From the NCBI GenBank assembly GCA_016719885.1, contig JADJYF010000004.1:232001-296000 (forward strand): a stretch of 64,000 nucleotides of DNA, in the 5' to 3' direction. Position 1 is the stretch's first letter. Each line of letters starts with the position of its first letter. The stretch comes from Pseudomonadota bacterium (GTDB taxonomy: Bacteria > Pseudomonadota > Gammaproteobacteria > Ga0077536). The notes under the pieces are model-generated. The model was not told where the DNA came from. It did no database searches and saw only the letters and a list, made by a program, of their open reading frames with translations. The translations under genes were made by a program, and so were the position numbers. Below are positions 33,972-42,638 of this stretch, piece after piece.

Positions 33972-33985
33972 TTGACCGCCGTCAA
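33972..33985. promoter_or_regulatory. FNR/DNR-type regulator box
   Basis: TTGACCGCCGTCAA is an exact TTGAC-N4-GTCAA inverted repeat (extended by one pair to CTTGAC/GTCAAG). It matches the consensus for CRP/FNR-family regulators, including the DNR/NNR nitric-oxide class. It is centred about 64 bases before the usp start and 53 bases before the nuclease start, in a divergent promoter region. The genes usp and nnrS are classical targets of such regulators. Confidence 0.55.
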
Positions 33986-34031
33986 GCGGCGGTCGCCGCA
34001 AGTCGCGCGGCGTTTCCTTTATAGTGCGGGC

Positions 34032-34679
34032 ATGCTTCCCTTCGCGCCTGTCCCTTGCCCGTCGCCGCGCATCGCGCGCGCCGTCGTCGGTTTTTGTCTC
34101 GCGCTCGCGCTGGCCGCGTACGGCGTGACGAGCCTGGCCGCCGATGCGCGCGTGTCCAGGATCAACTTCACGCTCGAGGGCAGCGTGCTCGATGTCGATG
34201 ACGGCGATACGCTGGTGCTGCGCGGCGTCGGCGGTGGGCGCTTCACCATCCGCCTGTCGGATCTCGATGCACCGGAAGTCGAACATGCCAGGAACCCGTA
34301 CCGCGATCGGCGTGCGTGCCGCAACGCGCCGCGCCGCGCGCTCGGGCAAGACCAGGGCGAGGCGGCGCGCACGGCGCTGCGTCAGCGCGCGCCGCGCAAG
34401 GCCGCCGCGCGCGCCGAGTGTTACACCATCGACCACTATGGTCGCCCGGTGTGCCACGTGTTCGTGGCCGGCGCCAATCTCAATCTCGCGCAGCTGCGTG
34501 ACGGCTGGGCCATGTTGCCGGGCAAGCGCGCCTGGCAGCGCGACCCCGACAGCGCCGCGGCTGAACAGGCGGCGCGCGGCGCGCGACGCGGGCTATGGGC
34601 CGAGGCGCGGCCCGAGCCACCGGCAAGCTGGCGTACGCGCTGCTGGTGTCGCGGCGAGTGCACGCCGCGTACGCACTGA
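34032..34679 (+). CDS. Thermonuclease (staphylococcal nuclease-like) family protein
   Basis: This 215-aa protein has an N-terminal hydrophobic signal-like segment (about 13-37) and an SNase domain. DVDDGDT, RLSDLDAPE (Arg74, Asp79, Glu82) and DHYGRPVCHVF match the calcium-site and catalytic Arg/Glu/Arg positions of staphylococcal nuclease. A Cys-containing tail (CWCRGEC) follows. It probably cleaves DNA or RNA in the periplasm or outside the cell. A TATAGT element lies only seven bases before the ATG, so the message may be nearly leaderless or the true start slightly later. Confidence 0.8.
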   Translation: MLPFAPVPCPSPRIARAVVGFCLALALAAYGVTSLAADARVSRINFTLEGSVLDVDDGDTLVLRGVGGGRFTIRLSDLDAPEVEHARNPYRDRRACRNAPRRALGQDQGEAARTALRQRAPRKAAARAECYTIDHYGRPVCHVFVAGANLNLAQLRDGWAMLPGKRAWQRDPDSAAAEQAARGARRGLWAEARPEPPASWRTRCWCRGECTPRTH

Positions 34680-34706
34680 CATGAGCGACCACGGAGCGGC
34701 CGGTTG

Positions 34707-35675
34707 ATGGAAGACGCGTGGGTGCTGGCACTCATGGCGGCGCTCGGCATGCTCCACGCCGCCGCCGCCTATTTCTATTTCAGCAAGGCTGAGCGTGCGT
34801 GGCCGTGGACCGTGGCGTGGCTGGGCTTCACCGCCGCCTGCGTGGCACTGCGCAGCCACGCGCCGCATGTCGCGCCGCTGCTGATGCTGGTGGCGATATT
34901 GCTGTGGACCCTGTGGTGGAACTCGATACGCGCCGTCTCGACGCTGGCGTGGGTGGCGGAGAATGCGCGCCAGGCCACCGGCGAGCTGAGCGATGAACGG
35001 CTGGTCGTCAGGGACGTACGCAATTTCGAATGGCTGAGTGGGCGCGAGTGCGTGCCGCGCTGGGAAGTGCGGCCCTATGAGCTGGGACATCTGACCGCCG
35101 TCGACCTGTTCGTGTCGACCTGGGGCGATCCGCGCGTCGCCCATCTCATCGTCAGTTTCGTGTTCAGCGACGTGCCGCCGCTGGCCTTCTCCATCGAGAC
35201 GCGCCGCGAACAGAGCGAGCGCTGGTCGATCCTGGCCGGCTTCATGAAGTCCTATGAAATCATCCTCATCGCCGCCGACGAACGCGACGTCGTCCGCGTG
35301 CGCACCAATGTGCGTGGCGAGCAGGTGGCGCGCTACCGTCTGAAATCAACGCCGCAGATGCGCCGCAAGCTGCTCGGTCTGTACGTGGAACACATGAACG
35401 ACCTGGCGCGCCGCCCGCGCTTCTACAACACGGTGCTGCGCAACTGCACCACCGAAGTGGTGCGCATCCTCCGCGCGGCGGGGCGGCGCGTGCCGCTGGA
35501 TTGGCGTGTGCTGGTGTCGGGCCACGTGCCGCGTTACCTGCACGAGCTCGGCCTCCTGGAAGACACGCGACCCTTCGCCGAGGTGGCCGCCGACGCGAAT
35601 ATCGTGGCGGCCGCCCAGGCCGCGCAGGACGACGTCGATTTCTGGAAAAGGATCCGCGAGCCAAGGCACCTGTAG
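34707..35675 (+). CDS. DUF4105 (Lnb N-terminal-like) membrane protein
   Basis: This 322-aa protein has two or three N-terminal membrane helices (about 5-25, 33-75) followed by a periplasmic domain with the DUF4105 features: VDLFVSTWGDPRVAHLIVSFVF, FSIETRREQSERWS, and RFYNTVLRNCTTEVVRIL with its conserved Cys. The family resembles the N-terminal part of lacto-N-biosidase and papain-like folds, but its biochemical role is unclear. The ATG is chosen over a TTG one codon before. The stop codon TAG lies inside a REP-like palindrome, giving the end RHL-stop. Confidence 0.78.
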   Translation: MEDAWVLALMAALGMLHAAAAYFYFSKAERAWPWTVAWLGFTAACVALRSHAPHVAPLLMLVAILLWTLWWNSIRAVSTLAWVAENARQATGELSDERLVVRDVRNFEWLSGRECVPRWEVRPYELGHLTAVDLFVSTWGDPRVAHLIVSFVFSDVPPLAFSIETRREQSERWSILAGFMKSYEIILIAADERDVVRVRTNVRGEQVARYRLKSTPQMRRKLLGLYVEHMNDLARRPRFYNTVLRNCTTEVVRILRAAGRRVPLDWRVLVSGHVPRYLHELGLLEDTRPFAEVAADANIVAAAQAAQDDVDFWKRIREPRHL

Positions 35676-35693
35676 GTGCGAATTCATTCGCAC
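35671..35693. repeat. REP-like palindrome (family B), single copy
   Basis: The unit begins TGTAGGTGCG and contains the 18-base palindrome GTGCGAATTCATTCGCAC. It lies between two convergent genes and carries the TAG stop of the DUF4105 gene. It is identical to copies near 47.5 and 53.1 kb and resembles REP elements widespread in Pseudomonas and relatives. Confidence 0.9.
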
Positions 35694-35709
35694 ATCCGGC
35701 CGGCTTTGC

Positions 35710-36861
35710 TCACACGCAATCCAGGCAGTCGAGATCGTCGAGCGCGGTGGCCATGCGCTTGATGAATTCCAGCGAGGTTTCGGCTGGCTGCATGGCCGGT
35801 GCATCCGGCGGCTGGCCGAGCGTGCCGGTCCACCAGGCGAGGGCCGCGAACATCTGCTGGCGATAGCGCAGGAAGGTGGTGTCGAAGTCGAGCTTGGGCC
35901 CGCCGGCGCGCGCGAACTCCTCGCAGTAATAGCGGATGAGATCGCGTTCCCACAGGCGTCGTTTGTCGACCGACAGGCTGGTGCCGATGCAATAGGCGAG
36001 ATCGCGCCCGCCATTGCCCTTGGCGGTGTTCTGCCAGTCGTTGATGCCCATCTCGCCGGCCGGCGTGATGTACCAGTTCTTCAGATGCACGTCCGAATGG
36101 TTGAGCCCGCGCGGCATGGTCTTGTGCAACTCGGTGCAACGCAGCGTGGCCGGCCACACTTCGGCCTCGCGTTTGAACAGGCGCGGCGGGATCACCGCCT
36201 CGGCCATGGTGAAGCCACGGATGCAGGCATCGGTGAAGCCGGCGTCGTCGCAGGTGATGGTGAAGAAGTCTTCCCACAGCGAGAACGGCTTCAACGTGGT
36301 GTCGAGCTCGGGGCTCTGGTAATAGCGACTGTGCAAGGTCGCGAACAGGCGCATCTGGCTTTGCGCGTGGGCGAGGCTCAAATCGGTGTCGAGACGACAG
36401 AACTCCACCTCGTCCTTCATGTCGCGCATCATGATGATGGAGTTGAGCGTGGCCGGATCGAAGCGCGCGAACAGCGCGACCGGCGCGATCACGGGCAGGG
36501 TCGGGCGCACCAGGTTGTAGAAATTGACTTCCGCCTGCACGCCTTCGTTCATGCCCAGCATGTAACGGCTTTCCAGGCTCTGGGTGCCCTTGCAGAACAA
36601 TTTGTCCGGCAAACCGGCGGCCTGGCCGGCGCCGTTCCATTCGATGGCGATGCGGCGACGGTTGGAGGTGCCGTCGTCGACCGGCCCGAGGCTGTAGGAC
36701 ACCACCGCCGCGCCGGCCTCGTGCCGCGCCAGCACGGCGGTCAGCCATTCCGGTGTGATCGACTCGTAGGTGAAGGGCAGATGCTCGATGGTGGTCGGAC
36801 GTTTCTGCGCGCGGCGCTCTTCGTCGTAGCGCTGTTTGATTTCGGCGAAGGAGATGGTCAT
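35710..36861 (-). CDS. Aminoglycoside phosphotransferase/ecdysteroid kinase-like protein
   Basis: This 383-aa protein has the fold of APH/choline-kinase-like phosphotransferases. The catalytic loop LNHSDVHLKNW carries HxD and Asn as in HxDxxxxN, and GINDWQNTAKGNGGRDLAY gives the metal-binding Asp (DFG equivalent). A Lys in LPDKLFCKGT and a following Glu would bind ATP. The closest pattern is the bacterial EcKinase-like/DUF1679 group often linked to catabolism of lipophilic compounds. The substrate is unknown. It lies 44 bases after the ABM gene on the same strand. Confidence 0.75.
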   Translation of the reverse strand: MTISFAEIKQRYDEERRAQKRPTTIEHLPFTYESITPEWLTAVLARHEAGAAVVSYSLGPVDDGTSNRRRIAIEWNGAGQAAGLPDKLFCKGTQSLESRYMLGMNEGVQAEVNFYNLVRPTLPVIAPVALFARFDPATLNSIIMMRDMKDEVEFCRLDTDLSLAHAQSQMRLFATLHSRYYQSPELDTTLKPFSLWEDFFTITCDDAGFTDACIRGFTMAEAVIPPRLFKREAEVWPATLRCTELHKTMPRGLNHSDVHLKNWYITPAGEMGINDWQNTAKGNGGRDLAYCIGTSLSVDKRRLWERDLIRYYCEEFARAGGPKLDFDTTFLRYRQQMFAALAWWTGTLGQPPDAPAMQPAETSLEFIKRMATALDDLDCLDCV

Positions 36862-36905
36862 GGTGTTCCTTGTTGCGTGTGCCGGGTGGGGGCAAGGGCC
36901 GCGGA

Positions 36906-37190
36906 TCAGACTTCGCGCAGTACCTGCACCTGCGGGCGCCCGTCCATGAATTCACCCATCTTGCGGCCGTATTCCTTGAAATGCGGCGCGGCGCGATGGG
37001 CCTCGACCGCGGCCTCGTCCTTGTAGCGCTCCATGAACACGTAGGTGTCCTCGGCGTCGGCGCGGCACAGGATGTAGAGCAGGCAGCCCGCTTCGTTGGC
37101 GTTCACTTCCCGCGCCAGCATCCTGGCGACTTCTTCGAAGGCGGCGCCCTGGCCGGGTTTGGTCTTGATGGTGGCGACGATGCCGATCAT
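36906..37190 (-). CDS. Antibiotic biosynthesis monooxygenase (ABM) domain protein
   Basis: This 94-aa single-domain protein has a ferredoxin-like ABM fold: IGIVATIKTKPGQGAAFEEVARMLAREVNANEAGCLLYILCRADAEDTYVFMERYKDEAAVEAH is typical. Members include heme-degrading enzymes, small quinol monooxygenases (YgiN) and dimeric proteins of unknown task. It is likely cotranscribed with the kinase-like gene. A TATCAT element lies about 34 bases upstream of the start on the minus strand. The specific reaction cannot be told. Confidence 0.82.
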   Translation of the reverse strand: MIGIVATIKTKPGQGAAFEEVARMLAREVNANEAGCLLYILCRADAEDTYVFMERYKDEAAVEAHRAAPHFKEYGRKMGEFMDGRPQVQVLREV

Positions 37191-37333
37191 GCTTGGCTCC
37201 TGGTGCTTGGGTGTGGAACGGCGATGATAGCGCCGCACGCCACGGCTGCGAATTCGTGCCGCGCCGCGCGCCGTCGACGCGCGGCGCCGGTGTATAGTCG
37301 CCGGGCGCGGCAATTCGAGCGGGGCAGGTGGCG

Positions 37334-38128
37334 ATGGCGAGACTCAAGGACAAGGTTGCGATCGTGGTCGGCGCCGGCCAGACGCCGGGCGACACCATCG
37401 GCAATGGCCGTGCCACCGCCATCCGCTTCGCCGAGGAGGGCGCCACGGTGCTGCTGGTCGACAAGCACCAGGAGTCGGTCGAACAGACCCTGGTGATGCT
37501 CGAAGCGCGCGGCGGGCGCGGCAGCGTGCTGTTGGCCGATGTCACCGACGAGGCGCAGTGCCAGGCCATCGCCCACACCTGCGTGCACCGCTACGGGCGC
37601 ATCGACATCCTGCACAACAACGTCGGCACCGGCGCCGGTGACTGCGGTCCGACGCAGATGAGCGAGGAGACCTGGGATCGCATCTTCGCCATCAACCTGA
37701 AATCGGTGATGTTCACCTGCAAGCACGTGCTGCCGGTGATGCGTGCGCAGGGCGCCGGCAGCATCGTCAATATTTCCTCGATTGCCGCCATCGCCTCGAC
37801 CGGGCTGGTCAGCTACAAGGCCTCCAAGGCCGCGCTCAATGCCTATACCCAGAGCCTCGCCACCGGCGGCGCCCGCCATGGCATTCGCGCCAACGTCATC
37901 ATGCCGGGGCTCATGAACACGCCGATGGCGATCGAGACCTATGTCGCCGCCGGTTTCGATCGCGCCAAGCTCATCGAACAGCGCAATGCCAGCGTGCCGC
38001 TCGGCCGCCAGATGGGCTCGGCCTGGGACGTGGCGAACGCGGCCCTGTTCCTCGCTTCCGACGAGGCGCGCTTCATCACCGGCGTGTGCCTGCCGGTCGA
38101 CGGCGGGCAGTCGGTGATGATCGGATGA
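37334..38128 (+). CDS. Short-chain dehydrogenase/reductase
   Basis: This 264-aa NAD(P)-dependent oxidoreductase has a cofactor loop variant GAGQTPGDTIGNGRA in place of TGxxxGxG, the stabilising NNVG motif, catalytic Ser in NISSIAA and the YKASK Tyr/Lys pair, and the C-terminal SDR ending ITGVCLPVDGGQSV. The substrate is not apparent. The ATG is chosen with GGCAGGTGG upstream; a GTG two codons earlier is possible. TATAGT stands about 35 bases upstream. Its stop overlaps the start of the P-loop gene. Confidence 0.9.
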   Translation: MARLKDKVAIVVGAGQTPGDTIGNGRATAIRFAEEGATVLLVDKHQESVEQTLVMLEARGGRGSVLLADVTDEAQCQAIAHTCVHRYGRIDILHNNVGTGAGDCGPTQMSEETWDRIFAINLKSVMFTCKHVLPVMRAQGAGSIVNISSIAAIASTGLVSYKASKAALNAYTQSLATGGARHGIRANVIMPGLMNTPMAIETYVAAGFDRAKLIEQRNASVPLGRQMGSAWDVANAALFLASDEARFITGVCLPVDGGQSVMIG

Positions 38129-39459
38129 GCCGTCGCCGGGTCGTGATCCTGGGCGCCGCCGGGCGCGACTTTCATAACTTCAACACCGTCTACCGCGACG
38201 ATCCGCACTACGAAGTGCTGAGCTTCACCGCCGCGCAGATCCCGGACATCGCCGCGCGTCGCTACCCGGCCGAGCTGGCCGGCGCGCTCTATCCGCACGG
38301 CATTCCCATCGTCGAGGAAACGCAATTGGGCGCGCTGCTGGCCGGCGCGGCGGTCGATGAAGTGGTGTTTGCCTACAGCGACGTCAAGCATGTCGAGGTC
38401 ATGCACCGCGCTTCGGCGGCCTTGGCGGGCGGCGCTGATTTCACCTTGCTGGGGCCGCGCCGCACCATGCTGGCGGCGCGTGTACCGGTGATCGCGGTGT
38501 CGGCGGTGCGCACCGGCTGCGGCAAGTCGCAGACCAGCCGCGCGCTGGCGGGTTGGTTGCGTGGGCATGGCCTGCGCGTGGTGGTGTTGCGCCATCCCAT
38601 GCCCTATGGCGATCTGGCGCGGCAGGCGGTGCAACGCTTCGCGACGCGCGCCGATCTCGATGCCGCGCGGTGCACGGTCGAGGAACGGGAGGAGTACGAA
38701 CCGCATCTCGCCAGCGGCAGCGTGGTGTATGCCGGCGTCGACTACGCCGCGATCCTCGCGCGCGCGCAGGATGAAGCCGACGTCCTGTTGTGGGACGGTG
38801 GCAACAACGACTTTCCGTTCGTGCGGCCCGATTTGCACATCGTGCTGGTCGATGCGCTGCGGCCCGGCGACGAGTGCGCCTATCACCCCGGCGAAAGCGT
38901 GTTGCGCATGGCCGATATCGTGATCGCCGCCAAGTGCGACCAGGCGAGCAGCGAGGCGGTGGGCCAGGTGCTGGCCGCGGCCGCCGCCGTCAATCCGCGC
39001 GCCCGGTGTTTGCGCGGCGCTTCACCGTTGCGCCTCGACGCCGCCGCGCGGGTGCGCGGCAAGCGTGTGCTGGTGGTGGACGATGGTCCGACCCTGACCC
39101 ATGGCGGCATGGCCTACGGCGCGGGGCTGGTGGCGGCACGCGCGGCGGGCGCCGCGGCCATCGTCGATCCGCGCGCGAGCGCCACGCCGGCGATGGCGGC
39201 CGTATTCGAACGCTATCCGCATCTCGATGCCGTGCTGCCGGCGCTCGGTTACGGCGCGCGGCAGCTGGCCGAGCTGGCGGCGACCATCAACGCCAGCGAT
39301 GCCGAACTGGTGGTGGCCGCCACGCCCTGCGACCTGGCGGCGCTGGCGCCCATCACCAAGCCGGTGTTGCGCGTGCGTTACGACTACGCGGATCTCGATG
39401 CGCCGGGGCTGCGCGGCGAGGTGGAGCAATTCCTGCGCGAGCGCGGGCTCACGCGCTGA
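38125..39459 (+). CDS. Cyclic 2,3-diphosphoglycerate synthetase-like P-loop protein
   Basis: This 444-aa protein resembles the COG2403 predicted GTPases, a group that includes archaeal cyclic 2,3-diphosphoglycerate synthetase. An N-terminal Rossmann-like domain starts RRVVILGAAGRDFHNFNTVYR, and a P-loop RTGCGKSQTSR (GCGKS at 131-135) is followed by DVLLWDGGNNDFPFVRPDLHIVLVDALRPGDE, with the acidic residues of a Walker B region. In bacteria the product is uncertain. It overlaps the SDR gene by four bases and converges on a carbamate kinase gene, another phosphoryl-transfer enzyme often seen near this family. Confidence 0.78.
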   Translation: MSRRRVVILGAAGRDFHNFNTVYRDDPHYEVLSFTAAQIPDIAARRYPAELAGALYPHGIPIVEETQLGALLAGAAVDEVVFAYSDVKHVEVMHRASAALAGGADFTLLGPRRTMLAARVPVIAVSAVRTGCGKSQTSRALAGWLRGHGLRVVVLRHPMPYGDLARQAVQRFATRADLDAARCTVEEREEYEPHLASGSVVYAGVDYAAILARAQDEADVLLWDGGNNDFPFVRPDLHIVLVDALRPGDECAYHPGESVLRMADIVIAAKCDQASSEAVGQVLAAAAAVNPRARCLRGASPLRLDAAARVRGKRVLVVDDGPTLTHGGMAYGAGLVAARAAGAAAIVDPRASATPAMAAVFERYPHLDAVLPALGYGARQLAELAATINASDAELVVAATPCDLAALAPITKPVLRVRYDYADLDAPGLRGEVEQFLRERGLTR

Positions 39460-39463
39460 GACC

Positions 39464-40411
39464 TCACCACCAACACGCCGGGTGGCGGCCGGCCACGATC
39501 CGGGTGCCGGCGCGACCGGCGAGTATCGCCTCCGCGTCTTCGAGTCGCCCAATCGCCGCCACGCCGTCGCCGGCCTCGACAAACTCGCAGGCCGCCGCCA
39601 CCTTGGGCGCCATGCTGCCGGCGGCGAACACCTGGCGCGCGAGTTCGCTGCTGCCGATGCTGCGCAACGCGCGTTGATTGTCGCCACGCCAGTCGCTGTA
39701 CAGCGCATCGACATCGGTCAACAGCAGCAGCGCGCTGGCCTCGAGTTGGCGCGCGAGCAGCGCGCTGGCCGCATCCTTGTCGATCACCGCTTCGACGCCA
39801 TCGAGTCGCCCGGCCGCATCGCGCACTACCGGGATGCCGCCGCCGCCCGCGCAGATCACCACCGTGTCGGTGGCCAGCAGCTGGGCAACGACGCGCAGTT
39901 CAACCACGCTCCGCGGCCGCGGCGAAGCCACCGCGCGGCGCCAGCCGTTGCCGTCCGGCAGCATCCGCCAGCCGCGCGCCGCGGCGATGGCGTGCGCCTC
40001 GTCGGCGGCGTAGACCGCGCCTATCGGTTTGCCCGGCCGTGCGAACGCGGGGTCGTCGGCCGCCACTTCGATCTGCGTGATGAGCGTGACGCAGGCGCGC
40101 TCGCGCGGCAGTTGATTGGCCAGCTCCTGCTGGATGAGGTAGCCGAGCATGCCTTCGGTCTCGGCATCGAGCACGTCGAGCGGGTAGTGACCGGCATGGG
40201 TGTCGCCCTCGCGTTCCAGCGCCAGCAGGCCGACCTGCGGACCATTGCCATGGGTCACCAGCAGTTGCCGGCCGGCGGCCAGCGGCGCCAGCGCACGCGC
40301 CGCCAGGCGCGCATTGGCGCGCTGCGTGGCGGCGTCGGCGGTTTCGCCACGACGCAACAGGGCATTGCCGCCGAGCGCCGCGACCAGCAGCGGCGTGCGC
40401 GCTCCACTCAT
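39464..40411 (-). CDS. arcC: Carbamate kinase
   Basis: This 315-aa enzyme makes ATP from carbamoyl phosphate, or the reverse, in the cytoplasm. Motifs of the amino-acid-kinase fold are clear: VAALGGNALLRRGE near the start, LLVTHGNGPQVGLLAL, VVICAGGGGIPVV, VIDKDAASALLA, LLLLTDVDALYSDW and GSMAPKVAAACEFVE. Length and motif order fit ArcC. Neither ornithine carbamoyltransferase nor arginine deiminase lies nearby, so the source of carbamoyl phosphate here is unknown. It converges on the P-loop gene with a four-base gap. Confidence 0.92.
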   Translation of the reverse strand: MSGARTPLLVAALGGNALLRRGETADAATQRANARLAARALAPLAAGRQLLVTHGNGPQVGLLALEREGDTHAGHYPLDVLDAETEGMLGYLIQQELANQLPRERACVTLITQIEVAADDPAFARPGKPIGAVYAADEAHAIAAARGWRMLPDGNGWRRAVASPRPRSVVELRVVAQLLATDTVVICAGGGGIPVVRDAAGRLDGVEAVIDKDAASALLARQLEASALLLLTDVDALYSDWRGDNQRALRSIGSSELARQVFAAGSMAPKVAAACEFVEAGDGVAAIGRLEDAEAILAGRAGTRIVAGRHPACWW

Positions 40412-40457
40412 TCTCGTCCCCGCTTGGTGATGGACACGATGTTTACTGTAACCCGCG

Positions 40458-41645
40458 GTGCTCGCCTTGCCGCGGCCGCGGGCGGCTCTTACAGTGCCGC
40501 GGTGGGGACTCGATCTGGGATTGTCATCGCCGCGAGCGCGCGTCGTCGCCGTGCTGGGCACGCGCCCCGAGGCCATCAAGTTCGCACCGGTGCTGGCGGC
40601 GTTCGCGGCGCAGCAGGCGCTGCGTTGCGAAACCATCGTCACCGGTCAGCAGGCCGACCTGTTGCGCGACCAGCTCGCGGCGCTGGACATCACGGTGCAC
40701 CACCGCCTCGACGTCATGCAGCCCGGGCAGGGCGTCGATGCGCTGCTCGCCACCACCGCACGGCTGCTCACGCCGCTCATCGCGCGCCTCGCGCCGCGCG
40801 CGGTGCTGGTGCAGGGCGACACCACCACCGCGCTGGCGGCCGCGCTGGTGGCGGCGTCGCTGCGCATCCCGGTCGTGCACATCGAGGCGGGGCTGCGCAG
40901 CTTCAATCTCCACAGTCCCTACCCGGAGGAGGCCAACCGCCTGCTCATCACTCACGCCAGCACCCTGCATTGCGCGGCCACCGCCGACAACGTCGTCAAT
41001 CTCGTCAATGAAGGCATCGCGCCGGAAGCCATCGTGCTGTGCGGCAACCCCATCGTCGACGCCCTGGCCCATGGCTTGCCGACGGCGCGGCCGGGCGCGA
41101 TGTTGGCGGCGCTGCTGGCGCGCCATGCCGGACGTCGCGTGCTGTGCCTGACGCTGCACCGGCGCGAGAATCTCGGCCAGCGCCTGGCGGGCTACGTGCG
41201 CGCGGTGCGCGACTTCGTGGCCGCTCACCCGGACACCGTGCTGGTGGCGCCGGTGCACCCCAACCCGCAGGTCGCGCCGGTGCTGCACGCCATGCTCGAC
41301 GGGCAGCCACGGGTCGAACTCATCGCGCCGCTCGGCTACCAGGAGTTCCTGGCGCTGCTCGCCGCCAGCAGCCTGGTGCTGTCGGATTCCGGCGGCGTGC
41401 AGGAGGAGGTCGCCGCGATCGGCGTGCCCTTGCTGGTGCTGCGCGATTGCACGGAACGCGTCGAGATCCTCGCCACCGGCCTCGCGCGCCTGGCGCCCGA
41501 TCCGGCCGCGCTGGCGGCGATGCTGGCCGACGGCGCGCCGTGGCCGGCGCGACGGGCGCTGCCCCATAACCCCTTCGGTGACGGCCACAGCGGGCCGCGC
41601 ATCGTGCGCGCCGTGGCGCGCATGCTCGCCGCGCGCAACTTCTGA
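40458..41645 (+). CDS. wecB: UDP-N-acetylglucosamine 2-epimerase
   Basis: This enzyme interconverts UDP-GlcNAc and UDP-ManNAc, supplying ManNAc for surface polysaccharide. The family residues are in place: GTRPEAIKFAPV, VLVQGDTTTA (catalytic Asp), HIEAGLRSFN and PYPEEANR (Glu residues), CLTLHRRENLG (His), and LVLSDSGGVQEEVAAIGVPLLVLRDCTERVE. The start is uncertain: the GTG used here is the most upstream. A TTG at 40521 would give the usual short lead to the GTRPEAIK motif. It stands 180 bases before a probable exopolysaccharide locus. Confidence 0.9.
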   Translation: MLALPRPRAALTVPRWGLDLGLSSPRARVVAVLGTRPEAIKFAPVLAAFAAQQALRCETIVTGQQADLLRDQLAALDITVHHRLDVMQPGQGVDALLATTARLLTPLIARLAPRAVLVQGDTTTALAAALVAASLRIPVVHIEAGLRSFNLHSPYPEEANRLLITHASTLHCAATADNVVNLVNEGIAPEAIVLCGNPIVDALAHGLPTARPGAMLAALLARHAGRRVLCLTLHRRENLGQRLAGYVRAVRDFVAAHPDTVLVAPVHPNPQVAPVLHAMLDGQPRVELIAPLGYQEFLALLAASSLVLSDSGGVQEEVAAIGVPLLVLRDCTERVEILATGLARLAPDPAALAAMLADGAPWPARRALPHNPFGDGHSGPRIVRAVARMLAARNF

Positions 41646-41740
41646 ACTCGACCCGCGCCGCGCTCAGCCGGGTCTCGGGCGCAGGCCCGATTCTTCCGCT
41701 CGCTTGCCCTGGCTCATGGACTTCCGGGGTATATCCGCCA

Positions 41741-41823
41741 AGAAAAATTAATAAGTCGCGATAGGTCTATGAATCCTATAACATATCCACGGATTTTTAC
41801 TTGCGCGAGCAACGGAGCATCGA
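41741..41823 (+). promoter_or_regulatory. A/T-rich promoter region of the exopolysaccharide locus
   Basis: This stretch is strikingly A/T-rich against its surroundings. It contains TATAAC (41777-41782) as a candidate -10 inside a short inverted repeat (ATAGG-N8-CCTAT), with no strong -35. It precedes the outer-membrane barrel gene by about 40 bases. The composition suggests a regulated promoter or a site for a nucleoid protein. Confidence 0.4.
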
Positions 41824-42636
41824 ATGTTCGAGCCGAGCAGCCGCCGGCGCCGACCGCTTCGTGTCCTGCGAGCCGCCGTGGTGGCGTGCGCGGGATCCGT
41901 CGCGCTCGCGGGCCAGGCCGCGGAGGGAGTCGGGGGCGAACTGGAAGCGGGCGGCATTTATTACAACGTGAATGACGGCTTTGCCGACACGCGCGGCGCC
42001 TACCTGCGTGGCCGCCTGGACACGGGCGCCAGCGACCAGTGGCGCGCCGAGGCCAACGAGCTGTCGCGCTTCGGCGATGAGGGCTTCTACGGCGCGCTCG
42101 GCAATGTCCACCAGTTCGGTCCCGACTGGTTTACCTCCGTCAACATCGGTTCGAGTTCGGGTGGCTTCTACTGGCCGCGCCTGCGCACCGACGTCAGCGT
42201 CAGCCGGCGCTGGCTGCCGGGACGCAATCTCGTCACCACGCTCGGCGTCACCTGCTTCGATGCCAAGGACATCCATACCGACACCGGCTTCAAGGCCGAA
42301 GCGGTGTGGTACAGCGCCTCGAAGTGGATAGTGCAGGCCGGCACCACCTACAACATCAGCCACCCCGGCGCGGTCGGCTCGGCCTCGGGCTACGTGGCGC
42401 TGTCCCATGCCGAGAATGGCAAGCGCATCGTCACGGCGCGCTTAGGCGGCGGTGAACAGGCCTACCAGCCGTTCGCCGACAACCGCTTCAACGTCGGCAT
42501 CAGTTTTGGCGAGCTGCGCGTGAGCTGCAAACAGTGGCTGGGCAAGCGCTGGGGTATCAACGTGTCCGCCGACAGCTATGTCAGCAGCACCTATGACCAG
42601 CATGGCGTAGAGCTTGGTCTGTTCCAGGAATTCTGA
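41824..42636 (+). CDS. YaiO-like outer-membrane beta-barrel protein
   Basis: This 270-aa protein has a signal peptide (cut near GQAAE) and alternating beta strands ending in a C-terminal Phe (GVELGLFQEF), typical of an outer-membrane barrel. Strand patterns such as FTSVNIGSSSGGFYWPRLRTDVSVSRRWLPGRNLVTTLGVT resemble the YaiO family found with exopolysaccharide genes. It is probably the export pore or an envelope partner of the glycosyltransferase encoded two genes downstream. An ATG with GAGCATCGA before it is used. Confidence 0.7.
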   Translation: MFEPSSRRRRPLRVLRAAVVACAGSVALAGQAAEGVGGELEAGGIYYNVNDGFADTRGAYLRGRLDTGASDQWRAEANELSRFGDEGFYGALGNVHQFGPDWFTSVNIGSSSGGFYWPRLRTDVSVSRRWLPGRNLVTTLGVTCFDAKDIHTDTGFKAEAVWYSASKWIVQAGTTYNISHPGAVGSASGYVALSHAENGKRIVTARLGGGEQAYQPFADNRFNVGISFGELRVSCKQWLGKRWGINVSADSYVSSTYDQHGVELGLFQEF

Positions 42637-42638
42637 AC

